Below the pieces are notes generated by a model that searched no databases, was not told where the DNA came from, and saw only the letters and a program-made list of their open reading frames with translations. A program made the position numbers and the translations under genes. A DNA stretch of 64,000 nucleotides, taken from contig JAXQJY010000024.1 of the NCBI GenBank assembly GCA_037042185.1, positions 496,001 through 560,000 of the forward strand, given 5' to 3'. Position 1 is the first letter of the stretch, and every line of letters begins with the position of its first letter. This document shows positions 45,655 through 56,687 of the stretch, piece by piece. The DNA is from Sordariomycetes sp. S80-01Y (lineage: Eukaryota; Ascomycota; Sordariomycetes).

Positions 45655-47119
45655 TCAGCCCTTAAGCTTGTATCCCCATGTCAGTTCCAGGTCTGCAATC
45701 CGCCATGAAGTAGCCCAACCAGTCATGGACTCGATGCTGCGAATCAGCTTGGCAAGGAGCATGTGCTCGGACCTGTGGCTCAGTAGCCTCCCAGCTATCC
45801 AAAGTGGTTGAATGGCGTTGTTTAGACAGCCTTGATGTGGATTCGTAAGAGATATACCACAGATGCGTTTGGCATGCCATATCGCGGAGCCGGTGAGGCC
45901 AGGATCAGGATTCATACCACGGGGGAGGCTGTTAAGAAGTAAGATTGAAGCGGTGTGATAGAGCTGATTCGAAGAGATACCGGCCCAATGAATAAACAGG
46001 ATCTGGGGGAACGGTCGGCTGTCAAGGGACTTCACCGGAACGATCTCAGCGGGACGCTCTTGGAGCCAGTTCTGGAGGTCGTGCCAAAGTTCTAGCCACC
46101 GCTTTTCAAATGTAATGGAGTCGCAGCCGTTCTGTTCGCCGAGTTCTGCGAAGCGTGTGCGGTCAGCGATCAGCTCCGTTACTTTGGAACATAGATAGAC
46201 AGCGTAGTTGGCGTGCATGTCCGGAGAGCGATTCTGCCGGAAAAGCTCCGACGAGGCAGCGTGTTCCATAGTAGGCAGCAGCCATTTGTCCATAGGTACA
46301 AGCGGGGCTTGCGTGCCATCCGAGATGAGTGCACCGCAAAGATCTAATAGACTTAGTACGGGTAATTCAAGTTTGGTACATGGAACAAGCATACCCATGC
46401 GCGCGAAGCACCAGAAGACTGACTGCAGAAGGCCACCGCTGAAACCGTTGACGCCAAATGCATCGAATAGGGCTGCACAACCCTCCAGGTGCCGCCGCCA
46501 GTCCCTTGGGCTGGCGGACATCATCTCAAGACAGCAGAGGATGACGCAAATGGGGATAATGGTCAAATCCCGAGATTGAAGAAGCGGGTTGAGGAGGCGT
46601 ATAGCTTCTTGGTAAAGTTCGAGCGAGTCAAATGAAGACTGAGTGCCCTCTTTTCTCTCGAGCTGGCGAGCGGACAAAGCCAAGATGGCATACAACAAGG
46701 CAGGACAGCGGCGAGCCAGCAGAGGTACCTGGATAGCGAAGGCACCATTGCTGTCAAACATGTCAAGCTACAGCCTGTCAGCTCTGTGGGCTATGCAAAG
46801 AAAAGGCCCTTACCCAAGGTGCAACTTCAGCAACGTAGTTCTTCAGGTACTCCAGCCTCCGTCCCACAGCCAGAGCCGACCTCGTCTGTGCTTGGGCCTC
46901 AAAATCATCGTCGTTGGCCGCGCCGTTGGGGACATCAGCATCTCCGGCAGGCACAGGCGACCCTTCACGCGTCGGTGCGGCAGTCTGGGCCGTGTTGAAG
47001 ATGAGACACCGCAGCTCTTCCTGGTAAGCGAGGTAACCGGGGTCCTGGACGAACTGATCGAGCGGCCAGCTGTTGGCAGGCGAGGAGTTGGCGTCCGAAA
47101 AGCCATACGAGGCATCCAT
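45655..47119 (-). CDS. fungal-specific transcription-factor-domain protein without a zinc cluster
   Basis: Two exons, 47119-46814 and 46767-45655 (46-bp intron, GTAAGG donor, CTGACAGGCTGTAG end), 472 residues. The regulatory domain is clearly related to the neighbour's: VAEVAPW|LDMFDSNGAF against YNIAPW|LDVGDPAQTF, with the intron at the same point and phase, and IWHAKRICGISL against LWHAQRICGISL. No CxxC zinc cluster is visible in the 102-residue first exon or upstream to 47760. A possible acceptor (CAAATACAG, with CTAAC before it) lies just upstream of the ATG, so a 5' leader intron or an unseen first exon is possible. It may be a regulator that acts by dimerisation, or a decayed Zn2Cys6 gene. 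Confidence 0.78.
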
Positions 47120-49178
47120 AGCGCCAATCCAAACACCTCTGTATTTGGTGATGGTTAGTTGCAGGGGCTACGTGACGTCGATGTGCTGTGCATCGTGTGA
47201 CGAATGTTTGTAGGGAAGACAAGTTGGAGATAAATTAAGCTGGGGTTGCGACATGTGGCTTCCCCAGAGCAGTGACCACTCTGGTGCTACAGGTTGGATT
47301 TTGCGGGGAAGTCGTGGTTCAGGGCCCCTTTGAGACTTCAGCACATGGTTTCGGAGAACCACGGTTCGTTTCACCGCTGACAACGTCGCAGGGCTTGAAA
47401 TTACTTGTCATTTGAATCTACGACATGTTTGAAGCTTTCTCAACCGTCTGACAAACGACGTTTGACCGAGGTGGAAATGTTCTCAACTTCTAACGGTGGA
47501 CGTAGGGTAGTCTCTATACGGTGGATCATCCGAACAGCACTCTCCAAATCCAAAAGAGCTCCAATTGTTAGAGAGGAGTTCCAAGCTGACACGGCACTCA
47601 GTCCAGACCACGGTTTGTCTCAAAATGCATCGAAGCTCCGGTCTCGACTTAGTTCGCACATCACGACATTAGCCAGTGGCTGGCCTGTAAAGATGTCTCA
47701 ACGATGGAAGGAATCTGGGACTTGAGTTCTCGTGATATCCCAAGAAAGCATCCGCCATGGCTCATAATTGAGGCCAATATCACGATGCAGGTTGCTGCAC
47801 GCCCTGCCTTAGCGCACGCGTCAAGAGGCAACTTGCGGCAACGATTGGGCGAAGTGACGCTGTGAAGATAGTGGGTGTGCCCTGGCGCCCGGCACCGGTA
47901 TCAAAAGCGAAGGTGAATCAAGGTAGTGGCGAGGAGGTTTTCGACGATGTTCAACGGCATGGCATGCCCATTGAGGACTCGGGTTGGAAGACGTTTTGAC
48001 AGCATCGTTGTCGCCTGGCTGCGTGGGGATAAGATGATGAGCAACGACAAAATTTCGCTAATGCCAGCAGATGCAGGAACAAGCGCAGATTGACGCAGGT
48101 CCCAACTTGAAGTCTGTTTATTAGTGTCTCTGATCGATGCGCGAGCTTTGGAATACTAATCACGGCCGAGCGAAAGGGGCGAGGACGAAAAAGGAGAGAG
48201 AATCCTCTGGTCAAGAATGGCTTGGTGCAGCCACATAACGTACAAGTTAGGTACTCGTGCGTACCGAATAAGGCAAGGTACAGTAGCTCAGATGCACAAG
48301 ATGATCCGCAGTTGTGCAATTTGTGCTGCATCCCATCCCCAGGTGAGGAAGAAAAGGGGAGCCAATCACCGACCAGAGGTGGACACTCAGCGTGTCGACG
48401 GCTAAGTGGCTGGCTGGCACTGGCTTGACTGGCTGCTGCCCCCAAAGGGAACAGCCCAGAAGAACTTCATTAGCAGAAAAAAAAATATCGCCATTGTCTG
48501 TTGAGCTTCTTCACCAGGGGGGCAACCTGTTGACCTGTTGCATTGGATCTTCACCTACTCATTTCCGCCGTCACGTTTATTCTCCTTTCTTCTTTCCTCC
48601 CGCGCCTGTATGATTTGTGCCAGTGCTGCACAACGGCATGCACTATCAGGGACATTCTATCCACCAGGGAAACCCACCCGCCGCCACTGGACCCTGAAGG
48701 CGACATTCCCACCGCGAGCTTGCCAGCCAGACCAGCCAGGCTCCCTGTGGTCGCATGTGTCAGGACTCGCAGGCGTTTCACATTATTATCGCGGATTGAC
48801 GACGGCCAAACGGACACAAGAAGCGGTCAATCCCTCTCATAATAATTAGTCGCAACCGTTCCCGACGCTGTGCGCGCCTCATCAGCACCACATCCACGAG
48901 CCTCACGAGCCTTGCGTGCCCTCAATCGCGTCTGAAGCGCGGCTGGCCACCTCCTACAGCGAACACCACCTCGACTTCACTGCACTAAACCGGTCGCCGG
49001 CAGATTGACGCTGCCCATCCCTGTCTGCACCACCAACTGAGACCTCCCATGCCGTTGCGACTGGCACCGCGGCGATACAAGATCACCCCCAGACGGGCGC
49101 GGCAGAGACGGTGATACGGTGACGCGCTGTGACCGTGGCGCTGCCAGGAACAGGCTTCCAATTGCACAAGTCGGCACC
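47120..49178. other. 2-kb gene-free stretch
   Basis: Lies between the zinc-less regulator (pointing left) and the Sec7 gene (pointing right), so it holds two promoters. Frames such as 47951-48445 (minus) have no domain. The 200 bases before 49179 are C-rich and look like a long 5' leader. Confidence 0.4.
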
Positions 49179-52100
49179 ATGCCGTCCTCGTCGACGAACC
49201 AGTCCTCGCAGCATCACAGCCAGCAGCCGAAGCACTCCAAGCCGCATCAGAAGCAGAAGCAGAAGCAGAAGCACCAGAACCACAATCATCTGCACATCGA
49301 TACTGCCCTGTCCGCTCGAGACATCGCTCCACAATCTGTCTCTTCCTCGAATAAGCACGAGCCAAGCCCCCATAGCCTTGCGCCTACGCCCAGCACAACG
49401 GGCGACTCCTTTCACGACGCTCGCACGAGTCACGACCCCAATGAATCTTTTTTAGACACGCAGACTCCCGTCGACGCCGACATGGCCGACCAGCGCCTGT
49501 CTCGCGTCCTCCAGAGAGACTCGCACGACCTGTCCCTCAACCCGCGAAATGTCACCCGGGACTCCTTGGTCACCAACATGCTCATGTCCCTCGATCAATT
49601 TTCTATAACAAGAGACAACAGCGCGCCGCAATACGACGAAGACGACGATTCGCCGCGATTCTTTGACGTACCGAGATACCGATCGAACAACGACCTCACT
49701 GCCCAGTCCAACGACTGGCAAGGCCGCGGTCACGGGCACCAGCATTCGTACAGTTCGGATATCGACAGCGTCGCGGATGATTCGAGTCGGAAGCCATCTC
49801 GTGGCAGGCGGAGCAACTCAAGCACTGCCTACAACCAAGACGCCTATTCGAGGCTGAACAGCGCCCGTCCACCGCCGTCCCGCGGCAACCACGCGCGTGG
49901 GGGACGAGGCAGTAAGAGCAGCAGCGTAACAAGTCTCGAGCAGCCCCAGGCGAACAGCAACGGTCGCTCGAACAAGGGCTTCAGCCGTTCCGCCAGCTTC
50001 GACGAGAGGCCATCGCAGTCCAGAGCCCAAGCGTACCCCCAGCTCGAAGACGTACCGCAGTCGCCATTCAAGACCGACTTCATCCACAGCTTCCTGAACG
50101 ACGATTTAGACGCCGCTCCCACCCCGACAGTGCCAGGAGGCCCGAGACGGACACCATCCACACCGACTACCGCAAAAGCAGCCGAACCGACCGATCGATC
50201 CTCGTCGTTCCGGAATCGCAGTACCAGTCGCTCAGTCAAGAGCTCTGCCGGGCGCGGCAAAGCTCAAACACGGGAACCGGCACCTCCCATGCCTTCGACG
50301 CCAGCAGCCGTGGACCTTGAGTCCGCACCCGCTCCTGCAGTCGGATATGGCAAGCCAAAGGCTGCGTCACCAGCAGCCACACCAGTACCGAAGGAGCGGC
50401 CTGGCTTCTTCAAGCGGGTCTTTGGCGGTGGCTCTTCCAAAACGAGCACTCCTGCTCTGGACTCGAACCGATCTTCGCGATTGAACAACGTGGAGCAAGG
50501 GGCCGACAGTCCAAGCAGCAACGGCATGCAAACGCCGAATCAGAAAACTGGTTCGGCGCCTCCTTCTCGAGACACCACTTCCTCGCACTCGAACCACCCG
50601 ACACTGCAAAAGAAGTCATCATCCTTCTTCCGCCGACGTAAGAAGTCCTCGGCCGACCAGGCGCCCCCGGTGCCGTCACAGACCGATGCTCCTCCAGTAC
50701 CACCGATCTCGACTTCCAATTGGGACAAGGACAAAGAGCAGAGCATCCCGAAGCCCGAGCCCAGCCCCGTCAGCAGTTTGCGGCAGGTTATGAACCCATA
50801 CCTGCGCGAGACGGCAGCGTCGCCCAACACGCCGAGGAAGGAGACCGCACCGTTGAGCGATATCACGAACACGCCTGACCGTAAGCCCTCCGACCAACAG
50901 GAGTACAAGCGGGAGTTCTCGCCCGATTACGAGCCGAGCCCGAACGCGCGCATTCGAAAAGTTCGTTCCACAAACCTGGAAACCAGCCGGACCGAGGAAA
51001 CCATCGTGAAGCCCTCCGGCGAACCGAGGAACAACTCGTTCCTCAATCTCGACAACGGCAGCGATAATGATGACGACGCAACGCCGACAAAGAAGAGATC
51101 AAGCCGACAGAGGTCGAAGACGGAGGGCAGGGAGCCTGGCAGGGACGACACTTTAAGGCCGAGGAAGAAGAAGTCGTCCAAGCGACTGCCAATCCAGGTT
51201 GATAGCCCCGTCAACTCGAACCTTACTCTGCCAATGGAAGGGGCCAAGAGGAGTGGCTCTGCTTCCCCGAGATCGACTCAAAGCGGCACGCCTGATGTGC
51301 GGGTAGAGAGTCTGGACAAGTCTACTCCCAAGGCTCTCAGCACCGTCAACACAAGGTCCTTGGATGAACCCGAGACCTTTGTTGTTGGCGAGCCTACCGA
51401 AGATGACAGATCAAAGGCGCAGAAGATCTACGACGGGAACGAGGATTTCATTTCGAAGGAGAAGGCGGCGGCGTGGATGGGCGAGGAGGGACCAATCCGC
51501 CAGCGTACACTTCAGGCATACATTGAGCTGTACGACTTCGCAAATCAGAGCATTGTCTATTCGCTGCGCCAGTTGTGCGGTCGGCTGATATTCAGGGCCG
51601 AGACTCAACAGATGGATCGCATCCTGGTGGCTTTTTCGAAGAGATGGTGTGAATGCAATCCCAATCATGGTTTCAAAGCGACTGGTAAGTTTATTGAGGT
51701 CAGAGGAGAGGATAGCAAGCTGACCTGGACAGATGTCATACACACCATATGCTACTCCATCATGCTTCTCAACACCGACCTCCACATGGCCGACATTGAG
51801 CAGAATATGACCCGTAGTCAGTTCGTCAAGAACACCATGGGCACCATCACACAAGCTGTCACCGAAGCAGCACCAGATGCTTTCGAGCGGAGACCATCCA
51901 TGCTGACCGTAGACGAGCCTAACACTCCAACGCCGACAGAGGAGCGCAAGTCTTTCCGCCACTCATTCCGCCCACCACCTCGCGTGGATTCACAAGTTGG
52001 CGGCGAGGGTGTCGAAGACTGCGGACCCCTTGTTAAGTCACCCCACAATGGCTCAAAGAAAAGCTGGGAAGAGCAGGTTGAGATCGTCTTGAAGGGAATA

Positions 52101-53687
52101 TATACCTCCATCCGCGACGAGCGACTGCCGCTGTTCGGGGCGGACCCTGTGAAATCAATCCCATCCGCACCCTCCCAAAGCAGCCTGTCCGTTATGGGCA
52201 TGCTCAAGCGCACGCCCAGCGTCCTAAGCAAAGCACCCTCGGAGGGTAATTTGTCCGTGCGTGGCCGGGTCACTGAGAGCCGCGGTACTACCTCACGCTG
52301 GACGTCGAAGAGCAGGTCGCGCCCCGCGGTGGCCAGAGCCGGATTCAACTCGAGTAGGACCAGTTTCGACGACGGCAACTCGATGTGGAGTCCTGCGATG
52401 TCCTCTTCGGCAACCTGGAGCCGACAGTCTCTGGGTAGAACTCAGCCATCCATTTCACAGGATTCCTTCGGCTCGGCGATGCCACGCGGTGACTACCAGC
52501 AATCAATTGGATTCGCAAATGCGTTGAGTCAGGCCATCATTCGGGACGAGGAAAATGAGGGCGCACCTTCAATTCTTAGCCAGGACATGTCGTCCGCCCA
52601 ACTCCTCGAGGACGAATCGCTTGAAATTACCGGTCCGCCTTGGGTCAAGGAGGGCATGGTCATCCACAAGCACCACCTTGATGGTGTTGACAAGAAGGCT
52701 AAGGAGCGGAATTGGTCCGAGGTCTTCGCTGTCCTTCAAAAGGGGCAAATGAGTCTCTTCTCTTTTACAGCGAACAAGTCACAACGGCAGAAGAGTCGCT
52801 CTCGCGCTGCAGGTCCCGTCGGGGGTGGAAACTGGCAAGACAATGCCACCAACGTAGGATCGTTCAGCCTTCGCCAAACCCTCGCATCCGCGCTCCCACC
52901 GCCAGGTTATTCCCGCACGCGCCCTCACGTCTGGGCCTTGAGTCTTCCCACTGGAGCAGTGCACCTCTTCCAAGTTGGCACTCCTGAACTCATCAAGGAG
53001 TTCGTGACTACAGCCAACTATTGGTCCGCTCGGCTCAGCACGCACCCTCTCATCGGTGGTATCAGCAACATCGAATACGGATGGAGCGATTCCATCGTTA
53101 ATAACGCACTTGTCAGTGCGATCAATGACACCCCACCTGTTACTACCGGTGGTGGCCGGCCAAGTAGCAGTGCGACACATCACGGGCGCAAGTCAAGTGT
53201 TAGCAGCTTCAGGTCCGCTAGTATCGACCAAGCAGCTGCAGCATTCACCAACGCTACCGGTCGTGGGAAACTCCCGGGTGACAGAATTCACATCGCCAGC
53301 TGGGCGCCGCCCTCTCAGTCTTTGCGGCCATCCAATGCCCCCGAGCACGAACAACTTGAGACGCTACAAGCCTATGTCAAATCCATCGGCGACGAGCTCG
53401 AGACGCACAATCAGCTTCGCTCTCCCATGCTTCTAGCCTTCACGCCTCGCGGCCACAATGCTGGAAAGGCAATGGCGAACTGGGAGCGGAAGAGCGCATA
53501 CCTGTTGAGGGAGATTGTCAAGTTCAGAACATACGTTGACTGCTTGACTGCTGCCGAGGCGAGGAAACAGGAAATCTATGCAGAGAGGGAATTGGCTCAG
53601 AGAGCGGCGAGGGGTGAGCTGAGTGACGGGGAGATGGAGGTCAGTGGCAGTGAAGATGGTGACGGAGATGTCACGCTCAAGCCGTAA
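49179..53687 (+). CDS. Sec7-PH guanine nucleotide exchange factor (Syt1/Sec74-like)
   Basis: Single long exon, 1,502 residues; ATG at 49179 in the context CACCATGCC. The first 700 residues are disordered, Ser/Pro-rich, with a QKQKQK run encoded by a CAGAAG hexanucleotide repeat (about 49252-49275). The Sec7 domain spans about residues 740-890. It has the glutamic finger E808 in FRAETQQMDRIL and the ICYSIMLLNTDLHMADI segment that forms the groove for Arf switch regions. A PH domain (about 1150-1300) begins WVKEGMVIHKHHLDG and has an insertion. A C-terminal helix follows (NWERKSAYLLREIVKF). The Sec7-PH order and sequence fit yeast Syt1 and fission-yeast Sec74, which activate Arf/Arl GTPases at the Golgi or endosome. 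Confidence 0.9.
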   Translation: MPSSSTNQSSQHHSQQPKHSKPHQKQKQKQKHQNHNHLHIDTALSARDIAPQSVSSSNKHEPSPHSLAPTPSTTGDSFHDARTSHDPNESFLDTQTPVDADMADQRLSRVLQRDSHDLSLNPRNVTRDSLVTNMLMSLDQFSITRDNSAPQYDEDDDSPRFFDVPRYRSNNDLTAQSNDWQGRGHGHQHSYSSDIDSVADDSSRKPSRGRRSNSSTAYNQDAYSRLNSARPPPSRGNHARGGRGSKSSSVTSLEQPQANSNGRSNKGFSRSASFDERPSQSRAQAYPQLEDVPQSPFKTDFIHSFLNDDLDAAPTPTVPGGPRRTPSTPTTAKAAEPTDRSSSFRNRSTSRSVKSSAGRGKAQTREPAPPMPSTPAAVDLESAPAPAVGYGKPKAASPAATPVPKERPGFFKRVFGGGSSKTSTPALDSNRSSRLNNVEQGADSPSSNGMQTPNQKTGSAPPSRDTTSSHSNHPTLQKKSSSFFRRRKKSSADQAPPVPSQTDAPPVPPISTSNWDKDKEQSIPKPEPSPVSSLRQVMNPYLRETAASPNTPRKETAPLSDITNTPDRKPSDQQEYKREFSPDYEPSPNARIRKVRSTNLETSRTEETIVKPSGEPRNNSFLNLDNGSDNDDDATPTKKRSSRQRSKTEGREPGRDDTLRPRKKKSSKRLPIQVDSPVNSNLTLPMEGAKRSGSASPRSTQSGTPDVRVESLDKSTPKALSTVNTRSLDEPETFVVGEPTEDDRSKAQKIYDGNEDFISKEKAAAWMGEEGPIRQRTLQAYIELYDFANQSIVYSLRQLCGRLIFRAETQQMDRILVAFSKRWCECNPNHGFKATGKFIEVRGEDSKLTWTDVIHTICYSIMLLNTDLHMADIEQNMTRSQFVKNTMGTITQAVTEAAPDAFERRPSMLTVDEPNTPTPTEERKSFRHSFRPPPRVDSQVGGEGVEDCGPLVKSPHNGSKKSWEEQVEIVLKGIYTSIRDERLPLFGADPVKSIPSAPSQSSLSVMGMLKRTPSVLSKAPSEGNLSVRGRVTESRGTTSRWTSKSRSRPAVARAGFNSSRTSFDDGNSMWSPAMSSSATWSRQSLGRTQPSISQDSFGSAMPRGDYQQSIGFANALSQAIIRDEENEGAPSILSQDMSSAQLLEDESLEITGPPWVKEGMVIHKHHLDGVDKKAKERNWSEVFAVLQKGQMSLFSFTANKSQRQKSRSRAAGPVGGGNWQDNATNVGSFSLRQTLASALPPPGYSRTRPHVWALSLPTGAVHLFQVGTPELIKEFVTTANYWSARLSTHPLIGGISNIEYGWSDSIVNNALVSAINDTPPVTTGGGRPSSSATHHGRKSSVSSFRSASIDQAAAAFTNATGRGKLPGDRIHIASWAPPSQSLRPSNAPEHEQLETLQAYVKSIGDELETHNQLRSPMLLAFTPRGHNAGKAMANWERKSAYLLREIVKFRTYVDCLTAAEARKQEIYAERELAQRAARGELSDGEMEVSGSEDGDGDVTLKP
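49252..49275 (+). repeat. CAGAAG hexanucleotide microsatellite (coding)
   Basis: About four tandem copies of CAGAAG inside the disordered start of the Sec7 protein, encoding alternating Gln-Lys. The length may vary among isolates. Confidence 0.7.
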
Positions 53688-54132
53688 ACCCTCATCCTGT
53701 TGAAAGGATAGGCGGGAGGCGTACGATGGAGCTTGTCGTGGGTTCGGGGCGGTACGCCTGAGATGACGAAGTTTGGATAGCATAACGGACACGACATACT
53801 TGCATGCAAGCAGATAACGACGAGCATGGCTTGGGATTTGATGATGGGAGACGATTTAATATGTACTGTACACTTACGGATACCCGGAGCGTGAAAACAT
53901 CTTGTATTTCATTGAAGACGTAACACCTGCATTGGACCGAGAGTTACGGGAAGTTGAACGTTCGTGCCTAGCAACTTGCTTAGACACGCTTTGTCAGTGA
54001 CCAAGTCAATCGAGCATGGAGACACTACAGCGGGTGCTGAGAATCAAAGCGCAGATATAAAGGCCATGGTTGGCGTCCGAAAGAGCTCCTCTAATCATGC
54101 CGAGTAGTCTTAGGGGCGTACGGTCGATGATG
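53688..54132. other. convergent 3' intergenic stretch
   Basis: 445 bp between the stop codons of the Sec7 gene and the second Zn2Cys6 gene. It should contain both 3' untranslated regions. No other feature seen. Confidence 0.4.
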
Positions 54133-55823
54133 CTACTCGGCTGTGACGAGCTCCAATTCCCCTGAGTTCCGGCCGAGGGCGCCGTGCATTGTTGGGGGCA
54201 CGGCACAGTTCGAGCGAAGCGGGCTGACTCTCCGGTCAAAAAAGCCTTGTGAACTGAGTGTCCGATGCTTGGTATTTGGCTGATCGCAGGCGTGCAACGT
54301 CCACACGCGCGTGTTGACATCAACCATCGCAACAACGCCACTTATCCCTTCCTGTCGCCCGAGATCCACCCCCGCGCCGCTAGTCGCGCTGTTCGCTTGT
54401 CTTTCTTCCATCTCGAGAATCTGCCGTGATACCCTGGCGGCCTCGATGCTGTCCCATATGCCCTCCCGTCGTGGCGTTGCGCCCAGGAGAGATATCGCCC
54501 GGCGTCGGATCGATGGATGGCGGCACTTTAACCCTACGAAGTACAGGATGGCGACTATGGAAAGCTCGGCGCAGAAGAAGGAACATCCTCGTCGGTGGAG
54601 TTCCTCGGTGAGATCGACGATAGTTGCGAATCCGGGTGTGTACTCGTCGCAAGCGGCGTCTTCGTCGGAGTCCTTGACGTTGATCATGATGGTAGTCACT
54701 GCGAGCCATATCTTCAGTACAAGCGCCCCTAGCTCCCCTTCGAGACGAGGGTGCGCTGAAAACATGCCGTCGAGTCTAGCGGACCATTGTGCGAGCTCCT
54801 GGTCTGGTCGTCTTGGTGTCCTTCGGTAGGTACTGCGTCTCTTTTGTCCCTTCTTCCGCTGCTCTTCTTGTGAGAGCCGGTTGAATGAGTATGTGGCGCA
54901 AATGATATCGTAGAGACATTCGCGCGCCTCGTAGAAGGTCTCAAACGGCTGATCAACGCCTTGTGTTGGCCTCTCCTCCGGCGGTGGCAGCGCAAGTCCC
55001 TGTTGCGGTAGCAGCGACTGCGCCTGAAGGTATATCCTCGTGTATGCCGGTGCTAGGGCGAACCGGATCAGATGCCCACCCGGAGACGAGAAGGAGGTCC
55101 AGGTCGAGCAGGCTTGGAACTTGGCTGTCCGGTACCACTGCCCCAAGAGTTCGATGCCGGCCGTGAGGTGAACCTCGGCGCCACGGAGATTGCCCCGAAG
55201 CCACTCGAACGTCACGCACAGCATAGTGCAGAGAAGCGTCACCTCCAGCCTGGAATTTTTATTTAGGTTGATGTGTCGATTAAGGAGTCGCAAGCCCTGC
55301 GTGTAGTGGCGACCAGCGTCGTTCGCAAGGTCAACCTGCTCCGGAAGGGTCAAGCTCTGGTGCAGCGACGACAGAGCGAGGACAACTTGGCGCACGCATT
55401 CCTCCCGATGGCTCACCTGCAGGACCAGCTGTGTCCAAAAGCTATCTCTAAGCGGCCCGGCGAGCTCGATCGAGGTCTCGATTCTGAAGAAGGCGAAGGA
55501 CCTGGCTCCCGCTGGGGTCAGCCCCGAAGCATCTTGCACGCTGGGTGCGATCGCGACAGGGCGAATATGGGCTCTCGAGTCGCCGAAGTTGAACGGTGCA
55601 GTCGTGCGCTCCGATGCTGGAGGGTAACCGTCACATTTGCGTCCGGTGCTAGAACACTTGGTGCACGATGGCCGCGTTTGGTCGCACCGCACCCGACGGA
55701 TCCTGCTGGCGTAAGTACGTGTTGAGGGATTGAACGTAATGAGCAATCTAACCGACAAACGCCGCACCCGAGTCGTGAACGCGTGTGTTTTGCCCTCTGA
55801 CGGACGACTGGTTCTCTGGACAT
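54133..55823 (-). CDS. Zn2Cys6 transcription factor
   Basis: Two exons, 55823-55753 and 55702-54133 (50-bp intron, GTTAGA donor, CCAGCAG acceptor), 546 residues. Joining the exons makes a perfect zinc cluster: C20, C23, C30, C37, C40 and C47 (RLGCGVCRIRRVRCDQTRPS), which confirms the splice although the donor is weak. The rest is the fungal-specific regulatory domain of the type seen in ARCA-like regulators, with FAFFRIETSIELAGPL and the helical LVLQVSHREECVRQVVLALSSLH. Read without the intron, the frame is open to 55872 but lacks the first two cysteines. Nuclear regulator with unknown targets. The nearest candidate target is the short-chain dehydrogenase next door. Confidence 0.87.
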
Positions 55824-56687
55824 CTAGGCACGCCCCTGTGGTCGAAAGGCGCAGGCTTGTGTCCGTGGGCAACTTGTCTCAGAAGTACCGAATGGCAGAC
55901 TGGGCATGATGAAATTATTTGACTGTTTGAAAAGGGAAGAAAGTCCGCGAAGACTTGTCGATTCTGAACCTCATGCCTGCAGTGAGGCGCAGCCATCTGT
56001 CGCGTGTCGGGGAACAGATGGAGGCTTACGCATAATGTGTACCTGCAGGAGGAGGAGGTACGCTCGGACCAGAATTGACGCTCTCTTATTGGTCTGTTCG
56101 TCTATCTTGAGTCCCCGGCCAATCACGTTACACGAATTCCTCCTCCGACCGCGTGCCCTGTGATCACGCCGCTGCACAGGAATTGCTCAATGTTCTCAAA
56201 CATGCGATTTGCGGTTTGCCGGGTGATAATGGACTTTGCAATGAAACAGCTTACGGCTGGGCTTCTTGCCCATGAGATGCTAGGTGTTGTCTGAGGACGT
56301 GGAACAGGTAGAATCTGAGTTCAAGAACACAGTTGGAAAACTCTCATTGAGGCAATGTTGTTTCAGTAACACTTATCAAGGTGAGACTGTGGACTTTTAC
56401 CATTTGAATAAAAGAAGCACCATCGTATTCACTGATTTGTTTGTCTTTAGATTTGCTTCTTGTATAGTGCTGAGATCAAAGCAGTTTGTGCCCAAACAGC
56501 TCAAGGCGAGAAGTACAGGGTAGTTTAAAGCCGGAAAACATCATCCAGACTAGTGCGGAGTCGTTTCACAACGTTTTCAATTCGACATCGTGCGGTTGCT
56601 TGCCCAGTATCAGCTTCAGTGAGGGTCATGATGTTGCAAAAATTATGTTATCAATTCTCCCTTGTGCGGGCACTCAACACGACTGTG
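55824..56687. other. intergenic stretch, no gene seen
   Basis: About 860 bp holding the promoter of the Zn2Cys6 gene and the 3' end of the dehydrogenase. Locally AT-rich (56180-56560). No other feature recognised. Confidence 0.4.

Noticed and set aside
47951-48445. 164-codon minus-strand frame
   Set aside because: No recognisable domain or start context; Cys/Ser/Arg-rich like random GC-rich DNA.
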